A program made the translations under genes and the position numbers. A model generated the notes under the pieces. The model saw nothing but the letters and a program-made list of their open reading frames with translations, had not been told where the DNA came from and made no database searches. From Marvinbryantia formatexigens DSM 14469 (GTDB lineage: Bacteria > Bacillota > Clostridia > Lachnospirales > Lachnospiraceae): DNA of 64,000 nucleotides. Below, piece after piece: positions 24,247 to 32,863 of this stretch. The stretch spans positions 1,786,001-1,850,000 of the forward strand of contig NZ_CP102268.1 in assembly GCF_025148285.1 (NCBI RefSeq). Direction: 5' to 3'. Every line of letters begins with the position of its first letter. The first letter of the stretch is position 1.

Positions 24247-26229
24247 CTTTCTGCTCTCGAATGGTCCTGCCAGCGGATGGAGCCTGCGGTGCGCACCGTT
24301 GTAGTCGCTGTCAAAGAAAATCGGCGTGCCGTCCGGATTTTCAAATTTCTGCTCCGGCTCGAAGGCTTCTCCGAGAACCTCCGTGGAAACAAACGGCGTC
24401 TCAAATTCCGGCAGAAGCTCGTAAAGGTTTGTCTCCAGCATCACCTTGCCGTCCTCTTCCGTGAGCTTCCAGCTTACCGTATGCTCCCTGTCTTCCCGGT
24501 AGTTTTCCTCCGTGTCGCAGGGCTGCGCTCCATTGAAGTACACATTTCCGCCCGTATAGACCGGCATATGGTCATAATAGAAATCCTTATGTCCGTGGGC
24601 GACAATCGACTGCGGCGTAAACTGCGCGCGGTATGCCTCCTCCGTCGGATAGCCGTCATATGGCTTCGTTCCGCACACAAAGTTGAACTGCTTCTCCTCG
24701 CCCGTGCTCTTCACATAAGCAAGCAGGTCCTCACGCACCGGCTGCTGCACAAAAATATTGTTATAGAAACGCGCGTCGCCGTGCAGAATGGTCATAAAGC
24801 CCGCCACTTCCGTTCTGTGCGGCACATGGTACGGCGTATAACGGTTGGACGGCAGCACGCCTGCGCCGTTGTCCGTTCCGTCGCCCACCCAGGTAAAGGA
24901 ACCGGCAATCAGATTGTGCACCATCGCCGTTCCCTGCGTGCTGATACGGCAGGAGCAGTTCGACAGCAGCAGATTGTTGTCCACCAGTGTCGGACCGTGC
25001 GAAACCTCGATGAAAATATCCTCCGCCAGGGACAGGGAATTCGTAATCTTTGTTCCCTTCGGCGGCACATTGTCGTGAAACAGGTTCTGCGTCACACGGG
25101 TGCCCTGCGCCTGCCAGTCCAGCCACAGACCGCGCGTGCAGTGATGGATATGGTTTCTCCGATAGATCACGTCGATTGCCGCGTGCATTTTGATGCCGCC
25201 GATCTCCGCACCCGCAAGGTCCTGCTTATTATTAATATGATGAATGTGGTTGTCCTCAATGATGGAGAACACGCCGCCAAGATGTCCGACAATGCCGGTC
25301 TGTCCGCAGTCGTGGATGTTGCAGCGGCGCACAATGTGATGACCGATATTCTCCTTCGTCCAGCCCTCAATCTGCGCCTGGCAGATAGCGTCTCTCTCCG
25401 TCTGGGTGCCGTCCTTGTAGTATTTTGTCGTCCACTTGTTTTCGTTGTTCGGCTGCAGATATTTTCCGAGCGAAATACCGGAGCATCTGGAATCGGAAAT
25501 CTCGCAGTCTTCGATAATCCAGCCCTTCGACCAGTGCGGTCCTACCATGCCCTCCTGGTATGCCGTCGGCGGCGCCCACTGCGTAGCCGCCTGCTTTACT
25601 ACAAAACCGGAAAGTGTAATATAATTCACGCCGGTCTTATCCGGGTAGAAGCAGTTTCTGCGCACATTGATCTCCACGTTTTCCCTCGTCGGATCCGCGC
25701 CCTGGAAGTTTGCGTAAATCACGGTCGTATCGCCGTCCTGCTCAGTATACCAGGTGTATACGGTCCCCTCCGGATCCCAGGAGGAGTTGTCCACCGCCGG
25801 ATGCAGCACCTTATCCAGCGTAACTGCCTCGTACATTGCCTTTCCGTTTAAATAAACCTCCCCGGTATGTACCGGCTTGATGTCTGTGTTGTACCAGTCG
25901 CCCTTTACCAGAACCGTGTACGGGTTGTAGCTGCCGAAAATGCCGTTCGGAATCCGCGCCGTCCAGACGTCGCCCTCATAATTTGCCCAATCCTTCACTT
26001 CCTCCGCGCCGGTAATCACTGCTTTTCCAATCTCCTCGGAACGGTATACAATCGGCGCCTCTTCGGTTCCCGCATTCACCGGATTCACGTACTCACGATA
26101 TACGCCCGGCGCCACGATTACCTCGTCGCCCGCCACGGCAAGCTTTGCCGCCTGCGTGATGGTCTGAAACGGCTTTTCCTTTGAGCCGTCGCCATTTCTT
26201 GCTGCCGTTGCTGAAACATAATACTTCAT
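24226..26229 (-). CDS. GH120 beta-xylosidase
   Basis: The 667-residue right-handed parallel beta-helix enzyme has no signal peptide, so it is cytoplasmic. From memory it matches Thermoanaerobacterium XylC (GH120) closely: MKYYVSATAARNGDGS at the start, then YANFQGADP, INVRRNCFYP, WAPPTA and WSKGWIIEDC. GLWLDW contains D371 and IFIEVSHGP contains E408, positions corresponding to the reported nucleophile and acid/base. It releases xylose from xylo-oligosaccharides. ATG at 26229 behind GGGGGAA. It is transcribed divergently from the AraC gene and away from it toward the importer, with its own terminator. Its 3' end lies in a tandem repeat. Confidence 0.88.
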   Translation of the reverse strand: MKYYVSATAARNGDGSKEKPFQTITQAAKLAVAGDEVIVAPGVYREYVNPVNAGTEEAPIVYRSEEIGKAVITGAEEVKDWANYEGDVWTARIPNGIFGSYNPYTVLVKGDWYNTDIKPVHTGEVYLNGKAMYEAVTLDKVLHPAVDNSSWDPEGTVYTWYTEQDGDTTVIYANFQGADPTRENVEINVRRNCFYPDKTGVNYITLSGFVVKQAATQWAPPTAYQEGMVGPHWSKGWIIEDCEISDSRCSGISLGKYLQPNNENKWTTKYYKDGTQTERDAICQAQIEGWTKENIGHHIVRRCNIHDCGQTGIVGHLGGVFSIIEDNHIHHINNKQDLAGAEIGGIKMHAAIDVIYRRNHIHHCTRGLWLDWQAQGTRVTQNLFHDNVPPKGTKITNSLSLAEDIFIEVSHGPTLVDNNLLLSNCSCRISTQGTAMVHNLIAGSFTWVGDGTDNGAGVLPSNRYTPYHVPHRTEVAGFMTILHGDARFYNNIFVQQPVREDLLAYVKSTGEEKQFNFVCGTKPYDGYPTEEAYRAQFTPQSIVAHGHKDFYYDHMPVYTGGNVYFNGAQPCDTEENYREDREHTVSWKLTEEDGKVMLETNLYELLPEFETPFVSTEVLGEAFEPEQKFENPDGTPIFFDSDYNGAHRRLHPLAGPFESRKNVQQVF

Positions 26230-26314
26230 GTCCGTAATTCCCCCTTTTCTTTTGATGACCGGTGCTCCGTCCGGCTGCCGTCTGCGGAAACAGCCGGCAT
26301 CTTCTTTTTTATAC

Positions 26315-26343
26315 TTGCATCTTAACATGGCACTGCGTATAAT
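26315..26343 (+). promoter_or_regulatory. Promoter of the AraC regulator gene
   Basis: TTGCAT (26315-26320), 17 bases, TATAAT (26338-26343). It lies in the 174-bp region shared with the divergent GH120 gene. Confidence 0.72.
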
Positions 26344-26354
26344 GATAGTCAAAA

Positions 26355-26382
26355 CAGCAATATTTTTAGCCAGATATTGCTG
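26355..26382. promoter_or_regulatory. Inverted repeat in the GH120/araC divergent region
   Basis: Perfect 9-bp arms CAGCAATAT (26355-26363) and ATATTGCTG (26374-26382) lie just after the predicted araC start site and upstream of GH120. They are a candidate binding site for the AraC protein or a leader hairpin. Confidence 0.5.
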
Positions 26383-26403
26383 TCCAAAAAAGAGGAGGCC
26401 ATC

Positions 26404-27186
26404 ATGAATCCGTTTTACGAACAGCAGCATCAGACTCTGCGCACCGCCGTCTTAAATACGCTTTCTTTTCCGGAGCATCTGCATGCCCACACGGAATTTT
26501 TGTATGTGCAGGCGGGTGAGACGACTGTGTCCGTCGGAGCCGCCTCTTACGATATGAAGCAGGGCGACTGCGCGCTCATTTTTCCCGGACAGGTACACAG
26601 CTATCACGCTTCTTCAGATAACCGCATATGGCTGCTGATTTTTGACGCCGGCGTCGCCGCTTCTTTCCAGTACCTGCTGCAGAAATTCCGTCCCGCCTGC
26701 CCGTATCTGCCGGCGGGCCAGGTCTCCCCGGATATCGCACTCGCCGTCTGCCGCCTGGATGATATGAACATGGAAGAAAACCCGGCGCTTGCCGCCGCAT
26801 GGATACAGATTATTCTCGGACACCTCCTGCCGCGGCTGGAACTCATCGAGAAAAAACAGCCAGAAAATGAGGACCTCACCTACCAGCTCATCCGCTATAT
26901 GGCGGAGCATTTCCAGGAGCCCCTGTCGCTGGATTCCCTGGCAAAGGCGCTCCACGTAAATAAATATTATCTTTCACACATCTTCTCCGATAAGCTTCAC
27001 ATCAGCTTTCCACAGTATCTCGGACACCTGCGGGTGGATTACGCGTGCAACGCCATGCAGCATTCCGATAAATCGCTCACCGTTATCTGGGCGGAGGCAG
27101 GCTTTTCCAGCCAGCGCAGCTTCAACCGGATATTCCGCGAAATCCGGGGAATGAGCCCGCTGGCATACCGGAAGATGGTGAGGTAG
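26404..27186 (+). CDS. AraC-family regulator of the xyloside locus
   Basis: The 260 residues begin at the ATG at 26404, behind AGGAGGCCATC; an upstream ATG at 26377 lacks a site. The N-terminal cupin sugar-sensing domain (about 1-140, with FPEHLHAHTEFLYV and GQVHSYH histidines) precedes a C-terminal pair of helix-turn-helix motifs (LDSLAKALHVNKYYLSHIF and TVIWAEAGFSSQRSFNRIF). It would activate the divergent GH120 gene on sensing a xylose-containing ligand. The locus thus has two regulators, this one and the YesMN pair. Confidence 0.92.
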   Translation: MNPFYEQQHQTLRTAVLNTLSFPEHLHAHTEFLYVQAGETTVSVGAASYDMKQGDCALIFPGQVHSYHASSDNRIWLLIFDAGVAASFQYLLQKFRPACPYLPAGQVSPDIALAVCRLDDMNMEENPALAAAWIQIILGHLLPRLELIEKKQPENEDLTYQLIRYMAEHFQEPLSLDSLAKALHVNKYYLSHIFSDKLHISFPQYLGHLRVDYACNAMQHSDKSLTVIWAEAGFSSQRSFNRIFREIRGMSPLAYRKMVR

Positions 27187-27345
27187 GAAAAAACTGACAA
27201 AGTGTCAGCCAGATTAACCGGCTTCTCAGGTCAACGCAGTTTTACCTGTTATTCCTTCCCTGTTACTATGCTTCTTATGCTTTGCGGCTATTTTATATAT
27301 AAAATGATGTGTTTAATATTTTACATATAAACTTTATTCGCATTA

Positions 27346-27374
27346 TTGACTTTCTATTTGTTTTATGTTATTAT
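27346..27374 (+). promoter_or_regulatory. Promoter of the PD-(D/E)XK gene
   Basis: TTGACT (27346-27351), 17 bases, TATTAT (27369-27374). This leaves a leader of about 215 nt before the ATG at 27599. The rest of the gene-free stretch 27187-27598 shows only a small TATGC/GCATA hairpin near 27550. Confidence 0.65.
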
Positions 27375-27598
27375 CTTTTTGCATTTCATCCACCAGCATT
27401 CTTTTCGGACTTCTCCTCTGAAGTATCTTCCGAACTGACAATTAAATACCCCGCTTTTGCCCGTACCGGACATGCCCCGCGCTCCCCGGTCATCCGGCAC
27501 AGCCAGAAGCTGCTTTTAAAATAACCATCAGATTTAATAACGGGCTTTCCTATGCGCAGCTGCATAGCCACTGAATATAGAATAAGGAGGAATCGTCT

Positions 27599-28774
27599 AT
27601 GAACAACAAATTAGCAATGTATTTTCCGATGCTGAGAACAAGAGAAGAGGCGCTGTCCGAAATAACCGGCAGAAGCGACCTGCAGAATCTCTTCGCATCA
27701 TGGAAAAAGGAACAGCAGGAAGAATTTCTGGACTTTATTACCGGCGCACGCGGTGTAAAAGTTCTGTACGATTTTATGTTCAAGGAAATCATGAATCCGG
27801 AAAGCGCCCCGGAACGTCTGGAGGACCTGCTTTCCTGCCTGCTGGAGCAAAAAATCAAAATCCTGCGCGTGCTGCCGAATGATACCACACGCATAGCGGA
27901 TGAGTCATCCCTTCTGGTCACAGATATTGTGGCGGAACTGGAAGACGGCAGTGTCGTCAATATTGAAGTGCAGAAAATCGGCTATGCCTTTCCCGGCGAG
28001 CGCAGCGCCTGCTATTCAGCAGACCTGCTGCTGCGCCAGTACAGACGCGTGCGCAGCCAGAAGCAGAAAGCCTTCAGCTACCGGGATATCCGTGATGTTT
28101 TCACGATTGTATTTTTTGAAAAAAGCCCGGCTGAATTTCATCGGTACCCCGATATTTTCCTGCATCGCTTTACCCAGAAATCCGATACCGGTTTAAAGCT
28201 TAACCTGCTGCAGCAATATCTGTTTATTCCGCTTGACATCTTCCGGAAAATCCATCAAAATAAAGACATACAAAGCAAACTGGAGGCATGGCTTGTATTT
28301 CTGAGTATGGATGACCCCGAAGAAATCAGCAGGCTTCTGGAAACTTACCCGGAATTCAGGCCACTGTATGCGCACATCTACGATATGTGCCGGAATATGG
28401 AGGATGTTATGGGACTATTTTCTGAAGAATTACGCGAACTCGACCGCAACACCGTGCAGTATATGATTGACGAAATGCAGGACAACATCGACCGGAAAAA
28501 GGTACTGCTGGAACAGCAGAAGCAGCAACTGGAACAGATAAATCAGCAACTGATCCAGAAAGGGCAGGAGCTTTCCCAACAGGAGCAGCAACTGGAACAG
28601 ACGAATCAGCAATTAGAAGCCCAGAATCAGCAGCTTGAAGCCCAGAACCTGCAACTGGAACAGACGAATCAACAACTGGAAGCCCAGAACCTGCAGCTTG
28701 AAGCCCAGAACCTGCAGCTTGCGCAGAAAGACAGGCAGATTGCCGAGCTGCAGAAGCTGCTGCAAAACAGATAA
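27599..28774 (+). CDS. PD-(D/E)XK nuclease-family protein with coiled-coil tail
   Basis: The protein has 391 residues. Residues about 50-290 resemble the Rpn/PDDEXK_2 family (recombination-promoting nuclease or inactivated transposase). The pattern LYDFMFKEIM is followed by TDIVAELEDG (D109) and the NIEVQK strand (E123), giving the D...ExQ active site. Residues about 296-391 are a long coiled coil of near-identical Gln-rich units (QQLEQTNQQLEAQNLQLE) encoded by imperfect direct repeats at 28500-28720. Start: ATG behind AAGGAGGAATCGTCT, with its own promoter. Family members are often multicopy in Lachnospiraceae. The cellular role is unclear. Confidence 0.82.
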   Translation: MNNKLAMYFPMLRTREEALSEITGRSDLQNLFASWKKEQQEEFLDFITGARGVKVLYDFMFKEIMNPESAPERLEDLLSCLLEQKIKILRVLPNDTTRIADESSLLVTDIVAELEDGSVVNIEVQKIGYAFPGERSACYSADLLLRQYRRVRSQKQKAFSYRDIRDVFTIVFFEKSPAEFHRYPDIFLHRFTQKSDTGLKLNLLQQYLFIPLDIFRKIHQNKDIQSKLEAWLVFLSMDDPEEISRLLETYPEFRPLYAHIYDMCRNMEDVMGLFSEELRELDRNTVQYMIDEMQDNIDRKKVLLEQQKQQLEQINQQLIQKGQELSQQEQQLEQTNQQLEAQNQQLEAQNLQLEQTNQQLEAQNLQLEAQNLQLAQKDRQIAELQKLLQNR

Positions 28775-28821
28775 CGCTTCGGTATATACACGCTCTTTGT
28801 AATACCTGGCGCTGTAAAAAA

Positions 28822-28904
28822 GAAACCCGCCCCTCGAAAATCAGCACCGCGCAAGCAACATATTCTTTCTGCATTTTCGTGCGTATCCCCGCGGGGCGGG
28901 TTTC
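28822..28904 (-). terminator. Long-stem structured terminator
   Basis: GAAACCCGCCCC (28822-28833) and GGGGCGGGTTTC (28893-28904) are perfectly complementary over 12 bp, and an inner CGAAAAT/ATTTTCG pair sits in the 59-base loop. On the minus strand six T's follow, so it ends the operon starting at 32725. The large structured loop is unusual for a terminator. Confidence 0.65.
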
Positions 28905-28963
28905 AATTTCCTGCATCCACTCATTGAGAAATCTCAAGTGGATTTGAGCCTTTTTCCCTGGCC

Positions 28964-30358
28964 TTAATACAGCGTCATTACTTCTACTTCATTGATTGCC
29001 GGGTTATAAACAATATCCGCCTCCACTCCCGGCTGCAGGGCATCTACATATTCTTCCTGGATTTTACTGGTCACAAAATTCAGTGAAATCTCTGTTCCAT
29101 CAGCGGTCCGGAGTCCAAAATTATTTCCATCCCGCCAGGTAACCGTTCCATGAACGTATCCCATATCATTGTTCTTGCCAAATATAATTCCATCCGAATC
29201 AAACATCCCGCCTTCCTTTTCCACTTTTGCACCGGGACTGCCAAGCGATTCCAGATAAGATTCCGTTTCCCCGGTATTATCCTCCGGATCCTGTTCCGTC
29301 CAGTCCGTATCGCCTGGTGCATACTGCCAGTCGCTCAGATATTCCGCACTGATGTAACCGTTCACGCCCTGGTAGCGCACCGGCATCCAGCCATTTGTCA
29401 TCTGTCCGGTAATTTCCACGCCCGCTCCGCTTAATACAACCGCCAAAATCTTTCCCTCCACAGACGCCTGGTCGCGGAGATTTACCCCGGTAGTCGCATA
29501 CATTTTTTTCAATGTCTGCCCCGCCGACGCTGTACCCGTTTCCTGCTCCCCGCTCATGCTGGAAAGAATAAACGCAATATTCTCCTGCTCGGTCTGGCTC
29601 AGCACACCCGGATTAAAATCGGCAGCTTCCACTGTACCGCTGTACCAGCTCTTCTGATTAAAATAGTCCTGTATACTCTGCGTTTCAAACTTTCTGTGAT
29701 GTCTCGCATAAATCTCATTTATTGCCATCTGAAGCTGAGTGTTATTCATTCCGTCAAGGTCTGCGGCTGTCAGCTTCCCAAGAAAGCTGTTTTCCAGAAT
29801 ATATGCATCCTCCGCAATACTCCCCATATCCTCTGCGAAGCTGTCCTCATCTATCGCGCCTTCACCGGGCGATGAAATCACCGTGTTATCAATTATCCAC
29901 TCCATATCATCCTGAAGATTTCTATACTCTTCCAATATAGCAGCATCGCTTTCATATGCCCTCAGGTCCGTCGGCTGCGTCACATAATATACTCCATGCT
30001 CCCCGCTTCCAAGCAGCTTGTAATTCGGCAGATAATCCATAAAATCATAATTTTCGCTGCAGTTCAGCCGGAAAATATTTCCCATATAATCGTATCCGTC
30101 TTCTCTTCCTTTTTCCCGTGACGCTATCTGGTAAAATGTCACCCCGTCGCCATCCTCTTCATATTCATAGAGTCCATTCCAGTCAGCCGGAATCGTAACC
30201 GCTACTTCCTCAAACTGCAGCACGCTTCTTCCCTGTGCGTCCGTCGTTTCCACACAGTCCCAGATATTCTCCGCTGCTGCGCACTGCCCCGCCAGCGCCG
30301 CTGCCAGCATCGCAGACCCCAGACCAAAATATATCCTTCTTCCAGTTTTTTTCTCCAT
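28964..30358 (-). CDS. Secreted YARHG/SH3-domain protein
   Basis: The 464 residues start at the ATG at 30358, behind AGGAAGGATGCG. A signal peptide (about 1-31, ending QCAAA) leads to a beta-rich region, then a YARHG domain (NEIYARHHRKFETQSIQDYFNQKSW region, about 235-280). A bacterial SH3 domain follows (KKMYATTGVNLRDQAS to GYISAEYLSDW, about 310-370). A C-terminal 65-residue module contains TWRDGNNFGLRTADGTE. The SH3 and C-terminal modules recur in the adjacent M56 protease. It is probably extracellular or cell-wall-associated and co-regulated with the protease. The enzymatic function is unknown. Confidence 0.8.
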   Translation of the reverse strand: MEKKTGRRIYFGLGSAMLAAALAGQCAAAENIWDCVETTDAQGRSVLQFEEVAVTIPADWNGLYEYEEDGDGVTFYQIASREKGREDGYDYMGNIFRLNCSENYDFMDYLPNYKLLGSGEHGVYYVTQPTDLRAYESDAAILEEYRNLQDDMEWIIDNTVISSPGEGAIDEDSFAEDMGSIAEDAYILENSFLGKLTAADLDGMNNTQLQMAINEIYARHHRKFETQSIQDYFNQKSWYSGTVEAADFNPGVLSQTEQENIAFILSSMSGEQETGTASAGQTLKKMYATTGVNLRDQASVEGKILAVVLSGAGVEITGQMTNGWMPVRYQGVNGYISAEYLSDWQYAPGDTDWTEQDPEDNTGETESYLESLGSPGAKVEKEGGMFDSDGIIFGKNNDMGYVHGTVTWRDGNNFGLRTADGTEISLNFVTSKIQEEYVDALQPGVEADIVYNPAINEVEVMTLY

Positions 30359-30462
30359 CTTTTCGCATCCTTCCTTATAGATTTTCTTCCCCAATATTTT
30401 TCCGCCATCCGCAGAATCAAAGCCTTTATCGCGGGCAATACGCATCGATATCATCCCGCCTT

Positions 30463-32358
30463 CTAATATAACGCGATCAATTCCACATCCCCAAGTGCAG
30501 GATTAAAAATCACGTCTGCTTCCAGCCCCGGCTGAAGTGCCTCAACATACACCTCCGGCAATTTACTGGGCGCAAAATTCAGCGCCACCTCCGTTCCGTC
30601 CGCCGTCTGAAGACCAAAATTATTTCCATCCCTCCAGGTAATCGTTCCATGTGCGTAATTTACCGGAGCACTTTTACTTTCGTAAACACCATCACTCTGA
30701 AACATTTGCGACTGTTGTTTTATCGCGTCTGACGCAAATGACGCCAGATATGATTCCGATTCTCCCGTGCCATCCGTCATCCCGGCTCCGTCTTCTGTCC
30801 CTGTATTTCCCGCCGTGCCCGCATTATCTGGCGTATTCATACTGCCCACCGTACCTGTGTTCCCCGGCACAGCTGCATTTCCCGCCGCACCGTTTGCGCC
30901 CGTATTTTCTCCTGTTTCCATTACCGCAGGATCATTCGCTTCTGTCTCTGGAGTCTCTATTCTTTCCTCCGTCAGATAATCCGGACTGCTGTAGCCGCTG
31001 ATTCCCCGGAAACGTACCGGTATCCAGCCATTTGTTTCTGCTCCTGTTATCTCAACCTGTTCTCCGGTACCGATTACCGTCAGAATTTCAGCGTCTGCAT
31101 CGGCTCCCGCACGTAAATTTACTTCTGCCGCCGCATACATCCGCCTAAAAGCCATATCCGCAGAATCTGTCTGCTCAGGTTCCGTATTCCCCGGCATACT
31201 GTTATCATTTTTCTTCCGCAGACTTTCCAGACCTGCCGCCGCTGCCATGCTTTCTGTTTCCGGCGCTTTATTTATACGCTCTGTCTGCGCCGCACCTGCA
31301 GCCGGTTTTCCGTCTTCTCCGCTGCTTTCCGGAACAGCTTTTGCAAATGCCATGACCGACATCATCAAAATGCAGACTGCACATAAAAGCCCCTGTGTCC
31401 TTGCTTTTTTATATCTCATAATAGACACAATTCTTTCCTGTACAGCATTTTTCCCGAAACCGCTGCAAAACAACGACGTTCGTCTGCAGCTTTCCGCCTG
31501 CGATATTAATGCAAGTGCATAATTCTGTCTCTTTTCTGTTCCCAGAAATCTCACCACCGCCTCATCACAGGACAATTCCATATCCCTGTCAAAAAACAGG
31601 TACATCACCCACACAAGCGGATTAAACCAGTGCACACAGCAGATTATAAGACAGAAAAGCTTCCGCAGATTATCATGCCGCCGGATATGTACAAGTTCAT
31701 GCAACATCACACATGATATCTGCTCACTGTCTGCCTGCAGTAATGATTTCGGCAAAATAATCCTGGATTTCCAGATACCGGCAGTAAGGGGCGTAGCGAT
31801 TTGGTCAAACACCAGAACCGGAACCTTACTGTCAATACATCCCGCTCTTATCCGCGCCCGTTCTCTTTTTGAAACCGGAAGAGCCTGTCTCAGCATACGG
31901 CTCTCACGAAAATAGCCACAGCCTGCAACTGCCATACAGATTACCATACCCAGAATCCACAGCAACGGCAAAACAGGCTGCCCGGAAATTTTTCGATTAA
32001 TGGCAGATGCCGGTGCATATTCCTGTTCCCGCATTTCCATACCAGCACTCGCTCCAGATACCTGTATAAGGTTCGCAGAATCCCTCAGACCTTCTTCAGC
32101 AGCCGCATAGATTCCTGCATCAGTTTCATCTCCTGCTATCCCCTCTTCGGTTTTGTCCCATACCTGTTCCTGGAATGGATATGGATGCGGAACATTCACC
32201 TTTACCGGGACACTGACCGGTATGACCAGCCGCAGAATCACAACTCCCCAGAGCATAACAAACAGCCACTTCGGAAGATGATGTATAAATAACCCCCGTA
32301 CTATCAGTATAAATAAAATCAAAATCCCCGCCGATACATTCATAGCCAGCAGCGTCAT
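30463..32358 (-). CDS. BlaR1/MecR1-type M56 protease with SH3 sensor part
   Basis: The 631-residue membrane protein has four hydrophobic segments in the N-terminal 330 residues and the zinc motif HELVH in the context MLHELVHIRRHDNL. The DMELSCDEAVVRFLG motif also matches M56 proteases. After TM4 comes a long Gly/Asn/Thr-rich outer part with a bacterial SH3 domain and a 65-residue C-terminal module. There is no penicillin-binding sensor domain as in BlaR1. By analogy it would sense a wall signal and trigger cleavage of the BlaI-like repressor encoded 10 bases upstream. ATG at 32358, overlapping no gene. Confidence 0.85.
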   Translation of the reverse strand: MTLLAMNVSAGILILFILIVRGLFIHHLPKWLFVMLWGVVILRLVIPVSVPVKVNVPHPYPFQEQVWDKTEEGIAGDETDAGIYAAAEEGLRDSANLIQVSGASAGMEMREQEYAPASAINRKISGQPVLPLLWILGMVICMAVAGCGYFRESRMLRQALPVSKRERARIRAGCIDSKVPVLVFDQIATPLTAGIWKSRIILPKSLLQADSEQISCVMLHELVHIRRHDNLRKLFCLIICCVHWFNPLVWVMYLFFDRDMELSCDEAVVRFLGTEKRQNYALALISQAESCRRTSLFCSGFGKNAVQERIVSIMRYKKARTQGLLCAVCILMMSVMAFAKAVPESSGEDGKPAAGAAQTERINKAPETESMAAAAGLESLRKKNDNSMPGNTEPEQTDSADMAFRRMYAAAEVNLRAGADADAEILTVIGTGEQVEITGAETNGWIPVRFRGISGYSSPDYLTEERIETPETEANDPAVMETGENTGANGAAGNAAVPGNTGTVGSMNTPDNAGTAGNTGTEDGAGMTDGTGESESYLASFASDAIKQQSQMFQSDGVYESKSAPVNYAHGTITWRDGNNFGLQTADGTEVALNFAPSKLPEVYVEALQPGLEADVIFNPALGDVELIALY

Positions 32359-32368
32359 TCATTTCACC

Positions 32369-32725
32369 TCATTTCAGCTTTTCTACCATTTCCTTTAACT
32401 GCGTAATTTCCTCGTCCGACAATGATGCTCCCGACAAAAATGCGGCAAAAAACTGCTTCTTTGAGCCGTTGAACATTTTATCAATCAACTCCTCTGTTTC
32501 GTGACTCTGTACTTCCTGCCTGCTCACCAGCGCATGGCACATAAATTTAGGATTGTAGCGTTCCACTGCCCCCTTTTCTATACACTTTTTGATTACCGTA
32601 TACGTCGTATTACGATTCCATCCTGTTTCCTCCTGCAAAATTGCTGCAATCTTCGCTGCCGGCAAATCCCCCTCCCGCCAGAGCACTTCCATAATTTTTA
32701 ATTCTGAATCGAATAATTTTACCAT
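32369..32725 (-). CDS. BlaI/MecI-family repressor
   Basis: The 118-residue winged-helix protein starts at the ATG at 32725 behind GGGAGGTATAC; the open frame extends further but would run through the operator. The N-terminal DNA-binding part has KIMEVLWREGDLPAAKIAAIL and WNRNTTYTVIKKCIEKG as in BlaI. The C-terminal helices dimerise. In BlaI the M56 protease cuts the dimerisation part and relieves repression. Two matching operators lie just upstream, so the operon is autoregulated. The cleavage site cannot be assigned from sequence alone. Confidence 0.92.
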   Translation of the reverse strand: MVKLFDSELKIMEVLWREGDLPAAKIAAILQEETGWNRNTTYTVIKKCIEKGAVERYNPKFMCHALVSRQEVQSHETEELIDKMFNGSKKQFFAAFLSGASLSDEEITQLKEMVEKLK

Positions 32726-32749
32726 GTATACCTCCCGTAAGCAAAAATG

Positions 32750-32763
32750 ACTATTGCAATAGT
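32750..32763. promoter_or_regulatory. BlaI-type operator, downstream copy
   Basis: The perfect 14-bp palindrome ACTATTGCAATAGT is located after the predicted transcription start in the leader of the repressor gene, 30 bp centre-to-centre from the second copy. Confidence 0.8.
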
Positions 32764-32777
32764 TAATTTGTATTTTT

Positions 32778-32806
32778 ATACTATCACAATAGTCATTTCT
32801 CGTCAA
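32778..32806 (-). promoter_or_regulatory. Promoter with overlapping BlaI-type operator
   Basis: On the minus strand TTGACG (32801-32806), 17 bases, TAGTAT (32778-32783). ACTATCACAATAGT (32780-32793), the second operator, covers the -10 and half the spacer, so a bound repressor would exclude polymerase. Confidence 0.8.
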
Positions 32807-32863
32807 TATAAAATTATCCATTATTAAAAATATCAGAATCCGCCATGTCTCCGGAAAATATCC

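Noticed and set aside
24277-25851. Long open frame opposite the GH120 gene
   Set aside because: The minus-strand product is a clear GH120 enzyme; the plus-strand frame has no recognisable domain and no start signal.
28407-28937. Open frames opposite the coiled-coil region
   Set aside because: They are repetitive shadows of the Gln-rich repeats, with no start signals.
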